Origin: Gymnothorax reevesii
Lineage: Eukaryota; Chordata; Actinopteri; Anguilliformes; Muraenidae
DNA length: 64,000 nucleotides
Assembly (NCBI GenBank): GCA_029721435.1
Contig: CM056592.1
Span: forward strand, 36,591,611-36,655,610
Direction: 5' to 3'
Part shown: in pieces, positions 21,521 to 32,671 of the stretch
Position numbering within the stretch: the first letter of the stretch is position 1
How the letters are laid out: every line of letters begins with the position of its first letter
Position numbers and translations under genes: made by a program
Notes under the pieces: generated by a model
What the model saw: the letters and a program-made list of their open reading frames with translations, nothing else
Databases searched by the model: none
What the model was told of the DNA's origin: nothing

Positions 21521-22060
21521 CACTGCCCAGCCAAAAAAAAGTCGCACACTCAAATATTTAGTTGGAACCTCTGTAGCTTTGATTACAGTGCATATTCGTC
21601 TTGTCATTGTTTTGACAACTATATGCAATGCCAGTACATTTATTTTCGATCAGAAATGCTATAATTTTTGGCCAAGATCTTTTCTCAACATAATGGTTGA
21701 ACCACTCGGTGGTCTTTCTTGATCACATCCCAATAACTTTTAATGTGTTTAAGATCAGGACTTTGTGGTGGCAAATTTGTTTGTGAAAATGATTCCTCAT
21801 ACTTGTTTTTGTCATCCATGGTTTTCTTTGCTAGATACAGGCCAATAACTTGCCCATTCTGAAATACTGTAACATCTTTTTCACCATCAAGGGATGTGTC
21901 TTCCGACGTAATTTTTCAAGAAAAGAGTAGCAACGTGCTTCATCAGTCAGGGTAAAAATAATTATTGCCAGCTGAAACATATTAATAACAGCAACAATGA
22001 TCCAATTATAGAATTTGTTCATTAATTTCCGAACGGTGACTTTTTTTTGGCCAGGCAGTG
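21521..22060 (-). mobile_element. Tc1-like deletion derivative
   Basis: 540 bp with ends CACTGCCCAGCCAAAAAAAA and the complement of TTTTTTTTGGCCAGGCAGTG, flanked by TA at 21519-21520 and 22061-22062. The interior keeps scraps resembling the antisense of a Tc1 transposase (around 21730-21770), but no readable frame. It is a non-autonomous internal-deletion copy. Confidence 0.87.
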
Positions 22061-22234
22061 TACAAAAACCAGAAAGATAATCTAAACTGTGAATCTGAGA
22101 AATAGCAGGTTACAGACATGGCAAAGAAAGACGGGCAAAATACACAACATGGCATGGACTAAATAAAAAAACATGGCATGGAAGCAGAGTAATAACAAAA
22201 ATATGGTCAGGCACAACAGAATCATGACATATCA

Positions 22235-22815
22235 GGCACCTAATCTTTCAAAAACAGTCAATTTGATGTCGGTAAATGGTGTCATTCTTTTGGTATAAAA
22301 TGTTAAAAATAGCACAATCTTTTTTCCATGTGCAAGCCTCAATATTTTCTTGAGTATTCATGAGAGAGGGGCAGAATTAGAATACAAAATAAACGAGAAG
22401 CTCTATGTGCAACACCAAATCCCCGTTTTTGAAATTAGGCTTTTTACAGTCCTTCAAATATGCTACCGCAAAGCGCAGTGTAAACTTTGAAAAAAAAAAA
22501 ATATATGACAAACTGAAGGACACCTTAATAAGTCCATATTGCTCAAGTTATAGTAGCAGATTTTCACTCCTGAAAATTTAAAGGACTTAGCCGAAACACT
22601 TTTCTAGATATAGTCACATGAATGAGGCTCCTCAGAAATTGCTCTTCAAAACGGGCTGAACTTAGTTGAAAAAATATTTTAATGACAAAACTATTTGGAG
22701 TTGAGAGCTAAAATCTTGGATTTATCCTACAGGCTAATGCACTCACTGGAATTTTTTCAGCCAAATCTGAGATGGTGGAGTGGGAGGCATTTGGACAGTT
22801 GGAATGGAATGACCC
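22235..22815 (-). repeat. right arm of a long inverted repeat
   Basis: Reverse-complement partner of 19322-19780. It ends ATGGAATGACCCATAT, mirroring the left arm start. An extra ~100 bp (22240-22380) matches the third copy near 63540-63790 but not the left arm. Confidence 0.72.
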
Positions 22816-23039
22816 ATATGTCTTGTTGAAGGTAGCCTGATCTGGGGGGGAATGTTAGTTTTAGAGCTTGGTGGTTTGTTGGCGCCTTTGTGAGAATTAG
22901 CCCGAGGATGGGCCACCAGGCATGATTGCATTTTAATACTGTCAAATATTGTGCTAAGTTGGGGAACTGTATATCGTTTCCACTTTTTAGCGCTTTGTAT
23001 TCTAACTATATAAGCCATTTTATGATGAGAATACGACAT

Positions 23040-23375
23040 CGAAAGTATTTAAAATTGCGTTTGTACAACCCTCAGCAGTACTTCACAGTCCAATGGGTTC
23101 AATCACATAGGATTGTTCAGATTCAGCGAAATATGTTGAAATCAACGCTCTTACCTCACATAAAAAACCTGCTATACCGTGTATAAGCTTGAACGTTACC
23201 TTTTACGTTTTATGCGCTCGTTGATGACTCAAAACAAGTCCAAAATAACATTGCGTGTTGTTGCGCTCACACAGTGCGAGTAAACATCATTAGTAGCGTT
23301 TATTAATGATCATGTGAAATTTCAGCAGCGGCGCTCGTAATCCAGCCGCTGCTGAATGAATGTAGGGGAAACACT
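23040..23375. mobile_element. hAT terminus fragment
   Basis: The right edge reads GTAGGGGAAACACTG, the complement of the CAGTGTTTCCCCTAC terminus common to fish hAT elements. It is preceded by a GC-rich imperfect hairpin (CAGCAGCGGC with GCCGCTGCTG, 23321-23354). The other end is not seen. Confidence 0.45.
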
Positions 23376-23774
23376 GTAGTGGATGCACTCGGGGCTGTCA
23401 GTCGTCCGTCCCGGGTCAGAACCCCGGTTGTAGTCAGTGATTTCCATGCAGGGAACTTTTTACATTATCTAAGTGATATATTGATACATATTGCCATGGA
23501 AGCCCAGCCGTAGGAGAGCAGTAGGTACTAGAGATATATACTGCAGACCAGTAGGCACTATGGAGTGGAGCACAGCTAAGTTTGGCTATGGCTGAAAGAA
23601 CTCCGGTCTCCCCACAGGAGTTTCAAAGTGCTTGAGGGCAATGATTATGCGTCACAATACGGCAAAGTGTGCTGGGGATAGAGAGGAAGTGTGCGCTATT
23701 CTGACAGTGAAGGTGGTTTGGGGGAAGGTGTTTGTGCAACAGTATGAAGGGGCTCAGGGCAAGGTGTTTATTGT
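23376..23774. other. no gene seen
   Basis: A tRNA-like arm at about 23390-23440 was considered and rejected. Nothing else can be supported here. Confidence 0.4.
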
Positions 23775-24975
23775 GGGACAGTGTATTATTTTTCAAGATT
23801 TTTATTCAAAAATAAAATCTGTTCCACTGTGCTAGGCTTCAGGCGATTTCACTTGGCACTGACCACTACCCCTGCCTTGGAGAAATTTTTCTCACAAGGC
23901 ACAGAGGATGCCGGTGCGCACAAATATCGAATGGCGACTTCATTAATATGTGGATATATGAGTCTGTGCATTGACCAGTACTTCAGAGGATCCTCTGACC
24001 TTAAAATTGGACTGTCCTTTAAATACCTTTAAACAGAGGAAAAGTACAATTAATTAATGAAATCCGAAAGGATACACATGTCACATTCTTGAAGTTAAAC
24101 TATGTACCTCCGGACCTCTGTGATGACAGTGGCTGTTGAATTATTGGCACGCTGTGTGCCCACTTGGCTGTCCCCCAGGCCCCAAAGGTCATCCTCCTGT
24201 GGTGGAGACTGCTGTGATGGAGGTAATGTTGGTGTTGGTGGTGCCGGTGATGGTATTAGACACGCACTCTCCCTAGTCAGTCGATCGACTGCATTCTGAC
24301 AACTTGTTTGGTTGATGAATCCCATCTCCTTATACCGCGGGTCCACCAGTGTTGCCATAGCAAGTGTACCCATAGTCTCAATCACGGAGAATTTATCCTT
24401 CATGACACTCAAGGTGATACTGGCAAGTTTCAGTGCCATTCCATTGGAGATGGTGGCTTAATGTCTGGCAATGACATGCCTTAGCATTTTAACCAATGGT
24501 ATAACCTTTGAGCTGGACACCTTCTTCTCTTGTGATACCTCAACAGTGGCTTGGAAGATGGGTCGGAGGACCAGGAGACACTGGCTAATGGCATCATACT
24601 CTTCTGATAACAATGGAGTGATCTCAGTGTTGAGATTTACCAAAGCTGCTCCCAAAGGTTCCTGCTGCTCATACAGCCTCAGGAGCATGCTGAAGATGCT
24701 GTTCCAGCGAGTGTCAACCTCTCGAATGAGTTTGACCTCAGACCTTCCCATCTGTGACTGGACTGTGCACAGTTTTTCTTTTGCAGTCGTGCTGCTTTTG
24801 AAAAGCTGCACAATCCTGCGGGCGCGCACACAAATCTCTTCCAGCCCAGATGTTGCTGAGATGGATTTTTTCACAAGATTCAGCATGAGGGCAAAGCAGC
24901 AAATGTGTTGCACTTTAAAAATGGTCCCACAAGCAATCATGTTTGCTGCAGCATCTGTCACCAGGCTGACAACCT
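23775..24975 (-). pseudogene. hAT (ZBED-like) transposase, C-terminal half
   Basis: Minus strand. 24961-24458 gives VTDAAANMIACGTIFK, CFALMLNLVKK, then VDTRWNSIFSMLLRLYE and LLSEEYDAISQCLLVL, the order of the hAT catalytic core after the first Asp. 24439-24095 continues with GTLAMATLVDPRYKEMGF and a Pro-rich linker. After a ~70-base gap that may be an intron, 24020-23800 gives DPLKYWSMHRLIYP and YLCAPASSVPCEKNFSKAG, the C-terminal hAT dimerisation block, with a TGA where SAKRNRL is expected. The BED finger and the first catalytic block are missing at 24975, next to the Tc1 copy at 25050. Breaks: a stop at the 24458/24439 junction and a stop in the dimer domain. Extant ZBED1-type host genes are relatives, but these lesions point to a transposon relic. 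Confidence 0.85.
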
Positions 24976-25049
24976 AGAATAGAGGCCTTTGGCCATTTAA
25001 CACAGGCGCAATGGTGCACTGGCTATAATTAAGAAGGCCCCGCCCAGTC

Positions 25050-26640
25050 CCACCTGTTGGGACAAAGTGTAAATTGTGAATAAAATCCAAAACGCCACGA
25101 CATTTAAATCACACCAGCCAGTATTTTATTCACAATAGAACAGAGATAATGTTGAGAATGTTGAAACTGAGAAAATTTACCATTTTATCTACAAAATTAG
25201 CTCAATTCAAATTTGATGGCTGCTACAGGTCTCAAAAAAGTTGGGAGAGGGGCCTGTTTACCATGGTATAGCATCCCCTCTTCTTTTTAACACAGAGTGG
25301 AGGAGCCTGAGCATTGAGGAGACAAGTTTCTTCATTTTAGCCATTGGAATTTTATCCCACTCTTGTTTAATACAGGCTTCCAGCAGCTGGAGAGTTTTGG
25401 GTCTCCTTTGACAGACTTTTCATTTAATTATGCGCCAAATGTTCTCAATCGGTGAAAGATCAGGACTGCAGGCAGGGTAGTTCAGCACATGGACTCTTCT
25501 ACTATGAAGCCATGCTGTTGTAATAGATGCAGTATGTGGTTTTGCATTGTCCTGCTGAAATACTCAAGGCCTTCCTTGGAATAGATGTCATTTGGAGGGG
25601 AGCATGTGTTCCTCTAAAACTTTTATATACGATTCAGCATTCATGGTGCTTTTTAAAACATGCAAGTGTCCCACACAATATGCACTAATGCATCCCCATT
25701 CCATCAGAGATGCTGCGTTTTGAACTGAACGCTGATAACAGGAGGGGTGTTTCTCCTCTTTAGTCTGAAAGACATGACGCCCATGATTTCCCACAAGAAT
25801 GTCAAATTTGGACTCGTCTGACCATAGGACACGTTACCACTTTACTACAGTCCATTTTAAATGAGCCTTGGCCCGCAAAACACGACAGCACTTCTGGACC
25901 ATGCTCAGCAATGGCTTCCTTTTTTCATGATAGAGTTTTAGGTGGCATCTGTGCATGGCACGGAGGACTGTGTCTACAGACAGTGGTTTTTTGAAGTATT
26001 ACTGGGACCATTTAGTGATGTCAATGACAGAATCATGCCGGTATGTGATGCAGTGGCATCTGAGGGCCCAATGATCACAGGCATCCAGTAAAGGTCTTCG
26101 GCCTCGTCCCTTACGCACAGAGATGTTTCCAGTTTCTCTGAATCTTTTGATGATGTTAAGCACTGTCGATGATGAGACCTTCAAAGCCTTTGCAATTTGA
26201 CGTTGAGGAACATTGTTTTTAAAGTATTCCACAATTCTTTTTACACAAGCCATCACGGGTTGGAGAGCCTCTGGCCATCTTTACTTCTGAGACGACTTCG
26301 CCTCTCTAAGACATCCCTTTTATAGCCAATCATATTACATAACTGGTGCCAATTGATGTGATTACTTGCTAAATGTTCTTTCAGCTGATTCTCATATATT
26401 AATTGCTTTTTCAGCCCTTTTTTGCCTGTGTTCCAACTTTTTTCGAGACTTGTTGCAGTCAGAAAATTTGAAAAGAGCTCATTTTGTGGATAAAAATGTA
26501 AAATGTCTCAGGTTCAACATTTGAAATGTTATCTATGTTCTATTATCAATAACATATTGGCTAATGTGATCTGAAAGTCATTGCATTTTGATTTTATTCA
26601 CAATTTGTACTTTGTCCCAACTGTTTTGGAATTGGGGTTG
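25050..26640 (-). mobile_element. Tc1-like transposon C, degenerate
   Basis: The ends share GTTGGGACAAAGT and AAATTGTGAATAAAATC in inverted orientation. The right end is well kept (ACTTTGTCCCAACTGTTTTG, ending GGGGTTG before TA at 26641-26642); the left terminal ~25 bp have decayed. The interior encodes a broken transposase on the minus strand. Confidence 0.85.
25250..26256 (-). pseudogene. Tc1/IS630-like transposase, degenerate
   Basis: 26256-25999 has the HTH lead: a Met-rich start, EYFKNNVPQRQIAKALK, SSTVLNIIKRFRETG and the GRGRRP hook. The middle is scrambled by frameshifts. 25794-25588 gives the central DDE part ([17 protein letters not shown]), and 25520-25260 in another frame gives YPACSPDLSPIENIWR, the third acidic motif, and a tail ending RRGDAIPW. 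Gene order and total length match Tc1-type proteins; at least three frame breaks make it dead. Confidence 0.82.
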
Positions 26641-26642
26641 TA

Positions 26643-27428
26643 GTAGTATACTCAAATATACTTTTTAGTAACGGTTTGCATGCAATGAGTGGCTATGTTG
26701 AATGTTGCGAATAATTTAGTCCTCTGCTAACCATAGCAAAAGGTTCACAGCTGTGGCTAATAAAAATTCATGTTTATGTAACATTAGTTAGCTGGGCTCG
26801 CTCACTGGCAGTTGCCTCTGCTCAATTCTATGGATCAAGCTAGTTCATGCCCAGGAGCTAGGGTTCTGTATTTTACAGAATCGTTCCGTGATGGAAAATA
26901 ATTTGTTGCTTTCCTTGACAAATCAATACGGAACGCCATTTGTACCGTATTTTAAATCTGAGCATCAAATTAAATTATGAAAAAGATCGAAAATCAGATT
27001 TTCTCAGTGCACTACTTAACAAGAGTGGCCGTCAGTTAAACGAATCACATTTCAGGCAGAAAGGTCACTTTTTGATTGAGCATTGAGCTTTTATTATTTT
27101 CTGAAGGACTCCAAGCATAGAAGAAAGTGGCTGAATAATGTAGGACAGGCTGGAAAGAAAGGCAAATACAGCAAGTTAGCTGTATTGTTTTGCCATAAAA
27201 CCAGTTTTTCCCCACTTAAAAAGATGCAATATTTAGTGGTTTGTCAATTGTTACATTGATGTACAAGGGAGCAACTGAAAAATACGGTCTGCATAGCATA
27301 ACCATAACGATAACTTAATTGTTTCATAATTATTCATGAAATATAACTTGCTAACCTATCAGAAGCGTCATTATAACCTAGCTGGCTTCCCGTTACGTTA
27401 GCTAGCAATAATGAACGATAGTCACAAC
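26643..27428. other. no gene seen
   Basis: AT-rich sequence with no supportable feature. Confidence 0.45.
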
Positions 27429-29053
27429 CAGTGGCGGCCCGTGACAAAAATTACAGAGGAACCCAGAATGAACAACGAATTTAATTCAGTGTTTACGTGT
27501 TATTTTCATGCAAACACAGTAGCCTACTGTTACAGTACCTTTATTCTACTGACTTCTCATTCATTTTAGTAAAAAAAGAGGATAGCGTGTGTGAGAGACA
27601 GTGAAAGCGCGAGGGAGAGCTGCGGATGCGCGCTTCGGGCTGTGCGCGTGCTCATGGCTCTGGCACACAGTAGCACGTGATCAGTTAGAGGAAGCCCATG
27701 CGAAGCTGGTAAACGTCTCGTGGCTTTATTACAGCAGAAAGCTAAACACATAGCGATCAGACGGCAATTATGACAAGATCTAGATATAGCAAAAACATTT
27801 TAGCCATTGCTTTCACAGACAGTTTTAATGAAGTTCCGTTTTGTGGACAATGCTTCTCTCTGACCATATTTAATTAATTGGCAACAAATGCATTTGCAAG
27901 ATAGCCGTGGACTATTGTACAGAAACACGGGCGAACCCCTTCCACTAACATTAGAAGAAACAATGTCATATGGGGCATCCTCGCAACTGAAATTAACAAA
28001 TCACAAGGATGCCCAACATTCATACATCCAAAAACACACTCAACATGAATGCACAACCCGTGCGCAACAACTGAATTACATGAACTAAATATAAAACAAA
28101 TATTAAAAATGGATAACAACCGTGCTGCAGCGCTATCAACTGTAAACTTAACAGCTGTCAGCTGATAGCGCAGCTGACGTCAGCGGACCTAAATGCAGTC
28201 TCGGTAAGGACTGAGAGTATAAAAAAAACAGTATAGCTTAGCCATCATGCACTGCAATCCACTTGACACTACAAGATTAATAAAGAATAAAACAGCACAT
28301 TTTATTCATCACATAAGAAAAATGTGACAACCACCAAGTCATCAAAAAGGCCACGGCGGGCCATAGGAAACATGGCCAGCAGAAAAGCCGGTTAAGCTCG
28401 GCACTTCCTGTTAGCCACTCGTTTCTAGCATAGTTGGCTTCACAAAAAGAGCGAACTTTTCCATCAGCTCTCCCCTTAGTTAAATTGAGCTTTGGAGTCG
28501 GCCTACCGTTCCGCTTGACTTTTAGTTGAACCTCAAAAGGAAGTTTTGTGAAGTCATTTTTTACAAGAAACTCAAGGTCCCTGTCACCATCCATTCTCTG
28601 ACTTAATGGCTATACTTTCTGTGTGGGCTGGCTGGCACCTGGCGGGACAGTTGAATCAGTGCGTGTGATTGGTTGGAAGCCAGATTTGATCTGGCCTCCC
28701 TCATATTTTTTTAACAATGCATCAACCATTAAGCGATGAACGTTGCTTCAATCTGATTGGCTAATACGGGCTGTTTTTTTTCCTAAGGGAGGCCAAGTGA
28801 AGCTGGCCTCCGCACTGACAGACAGGGCGGAGGGCATGAGACACGGAGTGTAAGACACAATGAGAGCTTGACAGGAGGGGGCGCTGTTTTGCTCCTCACG
28901 CTCAGCCAAAGCAGAAGTGCGCTGATGTAGTGTTTTGACAAGGAAATGACAAAAACATAAAATACATTGTGGTGAAGCTTATTTATATTTTTTTCTTTCT
29001 TGCAATAATTTTTGGGGAAGCCAGGCTTCCCTTGGCCTATCGGGGGTGCCGCC
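27429..29053 (-). mobile_element. hAT-type element with TTF-finger remnant (non-autonomous)
   Basis: The left end CAGTGGCGGCCCGTGAC is a typical hAT terminus. The right side ends near GGCCTATCGGGGGTGCCGCC, whose complement GGCGGCAC echoes the left end. The exact right edge is ambiguous because the last bases also read as the start of the next element's coding sequence (VPPF). The only coding trace is a TTF-type zinc-finger remnant on the minus strand. Confidence 0.6.
28277..28594 (-). pseudogene. TTF-type zinc-finger fragment of a hAT/ZMYM-like transposase
   Basis: About 105 residues. The part RSFCEANYARNEWLTGSAEL followed by NRLFCWPCFLW carries the W-LTG-x5-N-LFC-x-PC signature of the TTF finger at the N-terminus of hAT transposases related to ZMYM1. 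The expected downstream catalytic region is absent: the frame turns into non-homologous sequence after FCWPC and stops. It is therefore an N-terminal leftover of a deletion derivative. Confidence 0.7.
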
Positions 29054-29546
29054 TTTCATCCCTAATGAAGCGCTGGAGCGAGAGCTACGGCGTTTCGGGA
29101 AATTCGCAAGTGGTTTTAAAACTGTCAGTTTGGGCTGCAAGGATCCCAAACTTAAACATGTTCAGTTTCTTCAAAGACAAGTTTTTATGTTTCTTTATTC
29201 TCCCACTCAGAGCTTAGAAGTGTCATTTCGTATGAAATTTGAAGATGGCTTTTACATGGTATACGCTAGTTCTGGGAGTATGAAATGCTTTGAGTGTGGT
29301 GACGTGGGACATAAACGATTGTTTTGGCCTCATTATCAGGAAAGGGTGCAAAGTGCAGATATTAATATTGATATAGACAATGCTTTGCGTTCACATGCTG
29401 ATCCTAGTGAGGATCGCAGACACAGGTTTGTCAAGTGGAGCAGAGTGCTTCCCAAAGGGCAGAGCCTGAGAATGAAAATGAAATTGTGGCAAACATTCCC
29501 ACTGGCGAGGGAGAGTCTGCGGAATCGCTTCCCGTTGAGAATGTAG
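29046..29546 (+). pseudogene. Tx1-like LINE ORF1 fragment
   Basis: PPFIPNEALERELRRFGKFA opens a segment typical of fish Tx1 ORF1. It is followed by GCKDPKLKHVQFLQRQVFMF and a CCHC knuckle, CFECGDVGHKRLFWPH, whose last Cys has become Trp. ORF1 proteins bind element RNA as a nucleoprotein. The N-terminus is cut at 29040 and the C-terminus runs out soon after the knuckle, where the deletion junction begins. Confidence 0.82.
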
Positions 29547-29559
29547 TTGTATAAGAAAA

Positions 29560-32359
29560 ATAATTCACAGTTTAGAAGAGGAAATTATGAGGATAGAGTC
29601 TGAGTCAAATGCTGTCCCTGCTGATGCTGCACAGCTGCAGAGTAAGAGGCTGGAGCTCAGCTCCTTTCTGCAGGAGCGTGTTAAGGGGGCTCTGATCAGA
29701 GCTCGTTTCTTGTCCATCAAGGACATGGATGCGCCAACTTCTTTCTTCTTTAACTTGGAGAAGAGAACGATACAGAGGAAGCAGATGTCCTGTCTGAACT
29801 TACCTGACGGCAGGGTTACCACAGATCCTGCTGAGATGAGGAAACATGCAGTGGACTTTTATACAGAACTCTACAGTGCAGAACACTGCAGTGAACTGTG
29901 TGCAGCTGAGCTCCTGGAGGGGCTTCCTCAGCTGTGTCCTGAGGAGAAAGCTGCCTTGGATGGAGACTTGAGTACGGAGGTGCTGACTGCAGCTGTGGAG
30001 CAGTTGGCCTCTGGTAAAGCACCAGGGATTGATGGGCTGCCCATAGAGTTTTACAAGAGATTCTGGGGCTGCCTTCAAACAGACTTTTATGAAGTTACAA
30101 TGGACTGCATTCACAGGGGCTCACTACTGGCATTATGTAGGAGGGCAGTGCTCTCACTCCTACCCAAGAAAGGAGACTTGGCCCTTCTGAAGAACTGGAG
30201 ACCAGTGGCACTTTTGTGCACCGATTACAAAGTGATTTCCAGGGCACTTTCAAACAGACTGAAAGAGTACTTGGGTTCTGTGATACAAGCTGACCAAACA
30301 TATTGTATATCATATAGAACAATAATTGACAACTTGTTTTTAATCAGAGACATTTTAGATATTTGCCAGCTGTATACTAAGGACATTGGAATCTTGTCAA
30401 TCGATCAAGAAAAGGCTTTTGATAGAGTGGACCATAGTTTTTTATTTTCTGTTCTCAGAGCCTTTGGCTTTGGTGAAAATTTTATAGCATGGGTTGGTTT
30501 ATTGTATTATCAAGCAACTTGTCTGGTTAAGGTGGGTGGTGGGTTAAGTCGGGCTATTCGCATTGGAAGGGTTATTAGACAAGGCTACCCCATCTGGGCA
30601 GTTGTACAGTATCGCCATTGAGCCCCTTCTTAGTAAATTAAGGAACAGCCTCAATGGGTTCTCTCTCATAGGGTTGTCTCATGGTCCGGTTATTGTATCA
30701 GCTTATGCTGATGATGTGACTGTTTTTATTAAAGATCAGAGGGATGTACAGGCCATGGTCAACTGCCTTAGTTTGTATGAGAGGGCCTCATCAGCTAAGG
30801 TTAACTGGGGGAAATGCGAGGCCCTTCAGATAGGGCAGTGGTCAAGGGAGATGCTACCCTAGCTAGGGGAAGAGTTCTAGTATCTAATAACTTGGTCGCC
30901 TTGATGCTCTGGCACCGGCTAATTGTTTTAACCCCACCAGGGGGCTTGGTTGAGGAGGTACAAAGACTGTTGGTGGACTTCTTCTGGTCGGGACAGCATT
31001 GGATACGGGCTTCGGCTCTGTGTCTTCCAGTAGAAGAAGGAGGACAAGGGTTAATAGACATTCTTTCCCGGATAAAGGCCTTCAGGCTAAAAACGGCACA
31101 GAGGCTCCTCTATGACTGCGGAGCAAGGTGGCTGGACACAGCTAATATGCTACTTCAGAAAGCTGGTGGGTTCGGTTATAGCAAACAGCTGTTTTTGCTA
31201 AACTTGGACGAGGTGGACATCACGGGGCTCACGCCCTTCTACACATCAGTACTTTGGGCTTGGCAAGCTCTTCAAGCCTCCAGGGATCCTGATGAGACAC
31301 CAGGAATGTGGATCTTCGAGGAGCCACTGTTTTTCAACAATTTTCTTAAGACCGAAGTCTTGTCCTCAGTGAGCCTAATATCGGCCCTACGTGAAGCTGG
31401 CTGTGTCAAACAGGGACATCTTATGAAGGCTACGCAATCCTCTGTCGAAGTCCTGGGGCAAATGGCTCACATTAGGTCTTCCAGACTGCTGTCCAAGATA
31501 GTCAGAGAGATCTGTGCCTCTTTGTCTGGGCCTCACCGAGCGATTGCTGAAAACTGTACTTTAACTGTACTGTACTGCAATGATGAATGTGAGTACAGCT
31601 TCCCATCTCTGACAGTCTCTCCTGCTGTTGGGGAATGGCAGGAGGGAGAGAACCAGCTTCTGTCATTTAGAACCCTGCAGCTGCTGGGTTTCAATGAGAT
31701 GGGAAAGAAGGCAGCATATGTCACCTGTGTAAAGGTGTCATACTTGCGCTCTTTGGCTGGGCTGGGAGCGTCGAGGTGGGCTGGTGTTTTTGGCTCAGAT
31801 ACTTTCCCCGAAAGGCTGCTGGCAGTCTCTGTACAAGACCCCAGTTGACAAACGGACGGGTGACCTCCAGTGGAGGATTGTAAATGGGGCTATAGCTACA
31901 AACAGACACGTAGCACGCTTGGATCCTAGTACTGGGGAGGGATGTCCATTCTGCTCTCAAACTGAAACACTCACTCATTTATTTCTTGATTGCTCTAGAT
32001 TACAGGGTTTACAGCATTTGTTGGAATTTTGGTTTACTGGCCTGGGGGAGAGTTTTTCACTAGATTTATTTATCTATGGTCCAAGGTATTCCGCTACAAA
32101 AAAGCAAGTACATGTACTGCTCAAGTAAATGTCTGGAACAGCAAAATTCGCAATCTGGTTAACGCGTAAAAGTAAGATGAAGGGATCGGGATGCATTGAT
32201 CCTGTGCAAAGAGTAAAAGGTATTATAGCTGCCCGCTTTAAAGTGGAGCATGCTTATGATAACACTGTTAATAATCTGGATGCTTTTAATCATCTTTGGG
32301 CTGTGGCTGGAGTTTTGTGTGATGTTTTGGAAGATGGAAGCCTGTCTTTGTCATTTTAA
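29560..32359 (+). pseudogene. Tx1-like LINE ORF2: reverse transcriptase and C-terminal domain, broken
   Basis: 29587-30592 reads FLQERVKGALIRARFLSIKD, SFFFNLEKR, LASGKAPGIDGLPIEFYKRF, LSLLPKKGD with LKNWRPVALLCTDYKVIS, and DQEKAFDRVDH. A frameshift follows near 30590 (IRQGYP to SGQLYSIAIEPLL). 30600-30860 carries the catalytic AYADD. A second shift near 30850 leads to 30814-31848, the connecting region, and a third near 31830 leads to 31784-32128 with CPFCSQTETLTHLFLDC, the C-terminal CCHC element. 32129-32359 is the tail. Order and spacing are normal for the RT half. At least three frameshifts plus the missing nuclease make it inactive. Confidence 0.88.
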
Positions 32360-32434
32360 GATTGGTTTTTTGTGTTTTTGTTGACTGCTGACTGAGAACC
32401 ACTGGAAAGTGGTTTAATAAAGGTTTTTTCAATC

Positions 32435-32485
32435 TCTCTCTCTCTCCCTCTCTCTCTCTCTCACTCTCTTTCTCTCTCTCTCTCA
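32435..32485 (+). repeat. (TC)n tail
   Basis: An interrupted CT microsatellite directly after the LINE 3' UTR, most simply the expanded tail of that element. Confidence 0.85.
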
Positions 32486-32671
32486 CAGACACACAGAGAG
32501 GGGGGGGCGCATGCACACATGCATACACAACCAACCACAAGGCCTACATAACCATACAGTATGCTGAGGCCACACGCATAATCGCACATGCTCATCTTAT
32601 GCATAACAATCAGTTCTGTCATCACAATTCAGTCACTTCAAGGTATGAAAAAGTAACTTTAGGTGCTTACC

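Larger units (their letters stand above)
29040..32475 (+). mobile_element. Tx1-like (L1-group) LINE with internal deletion
   Basis: A 5'-truncated ORF1 is followed directly by the RT half of ORF2, a C-terminal zinc-knuckle domain and a 3' UTR with AATAAA (about 32415) running into a (TC)n tail. The apurinic-like endonuclease domain that should lie between ORF1 and RT is missing. The protein resembles the 149-kDa Tx1 ORF2 group. Confidence 0.88.

Noticed and set aside
23390..23450. Possible tRNA gene (GGTCAGAACCCC resembles a T arm)
   Set aside because: No complete acceptor, D and anticodon stems can be drawn, and the B box departs from consensus.
24471..24977. 168-residue plus-strand frame
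   Set aside because: Antisense shadow of the hAT transposase on the minus strand, which carries the family motifs.
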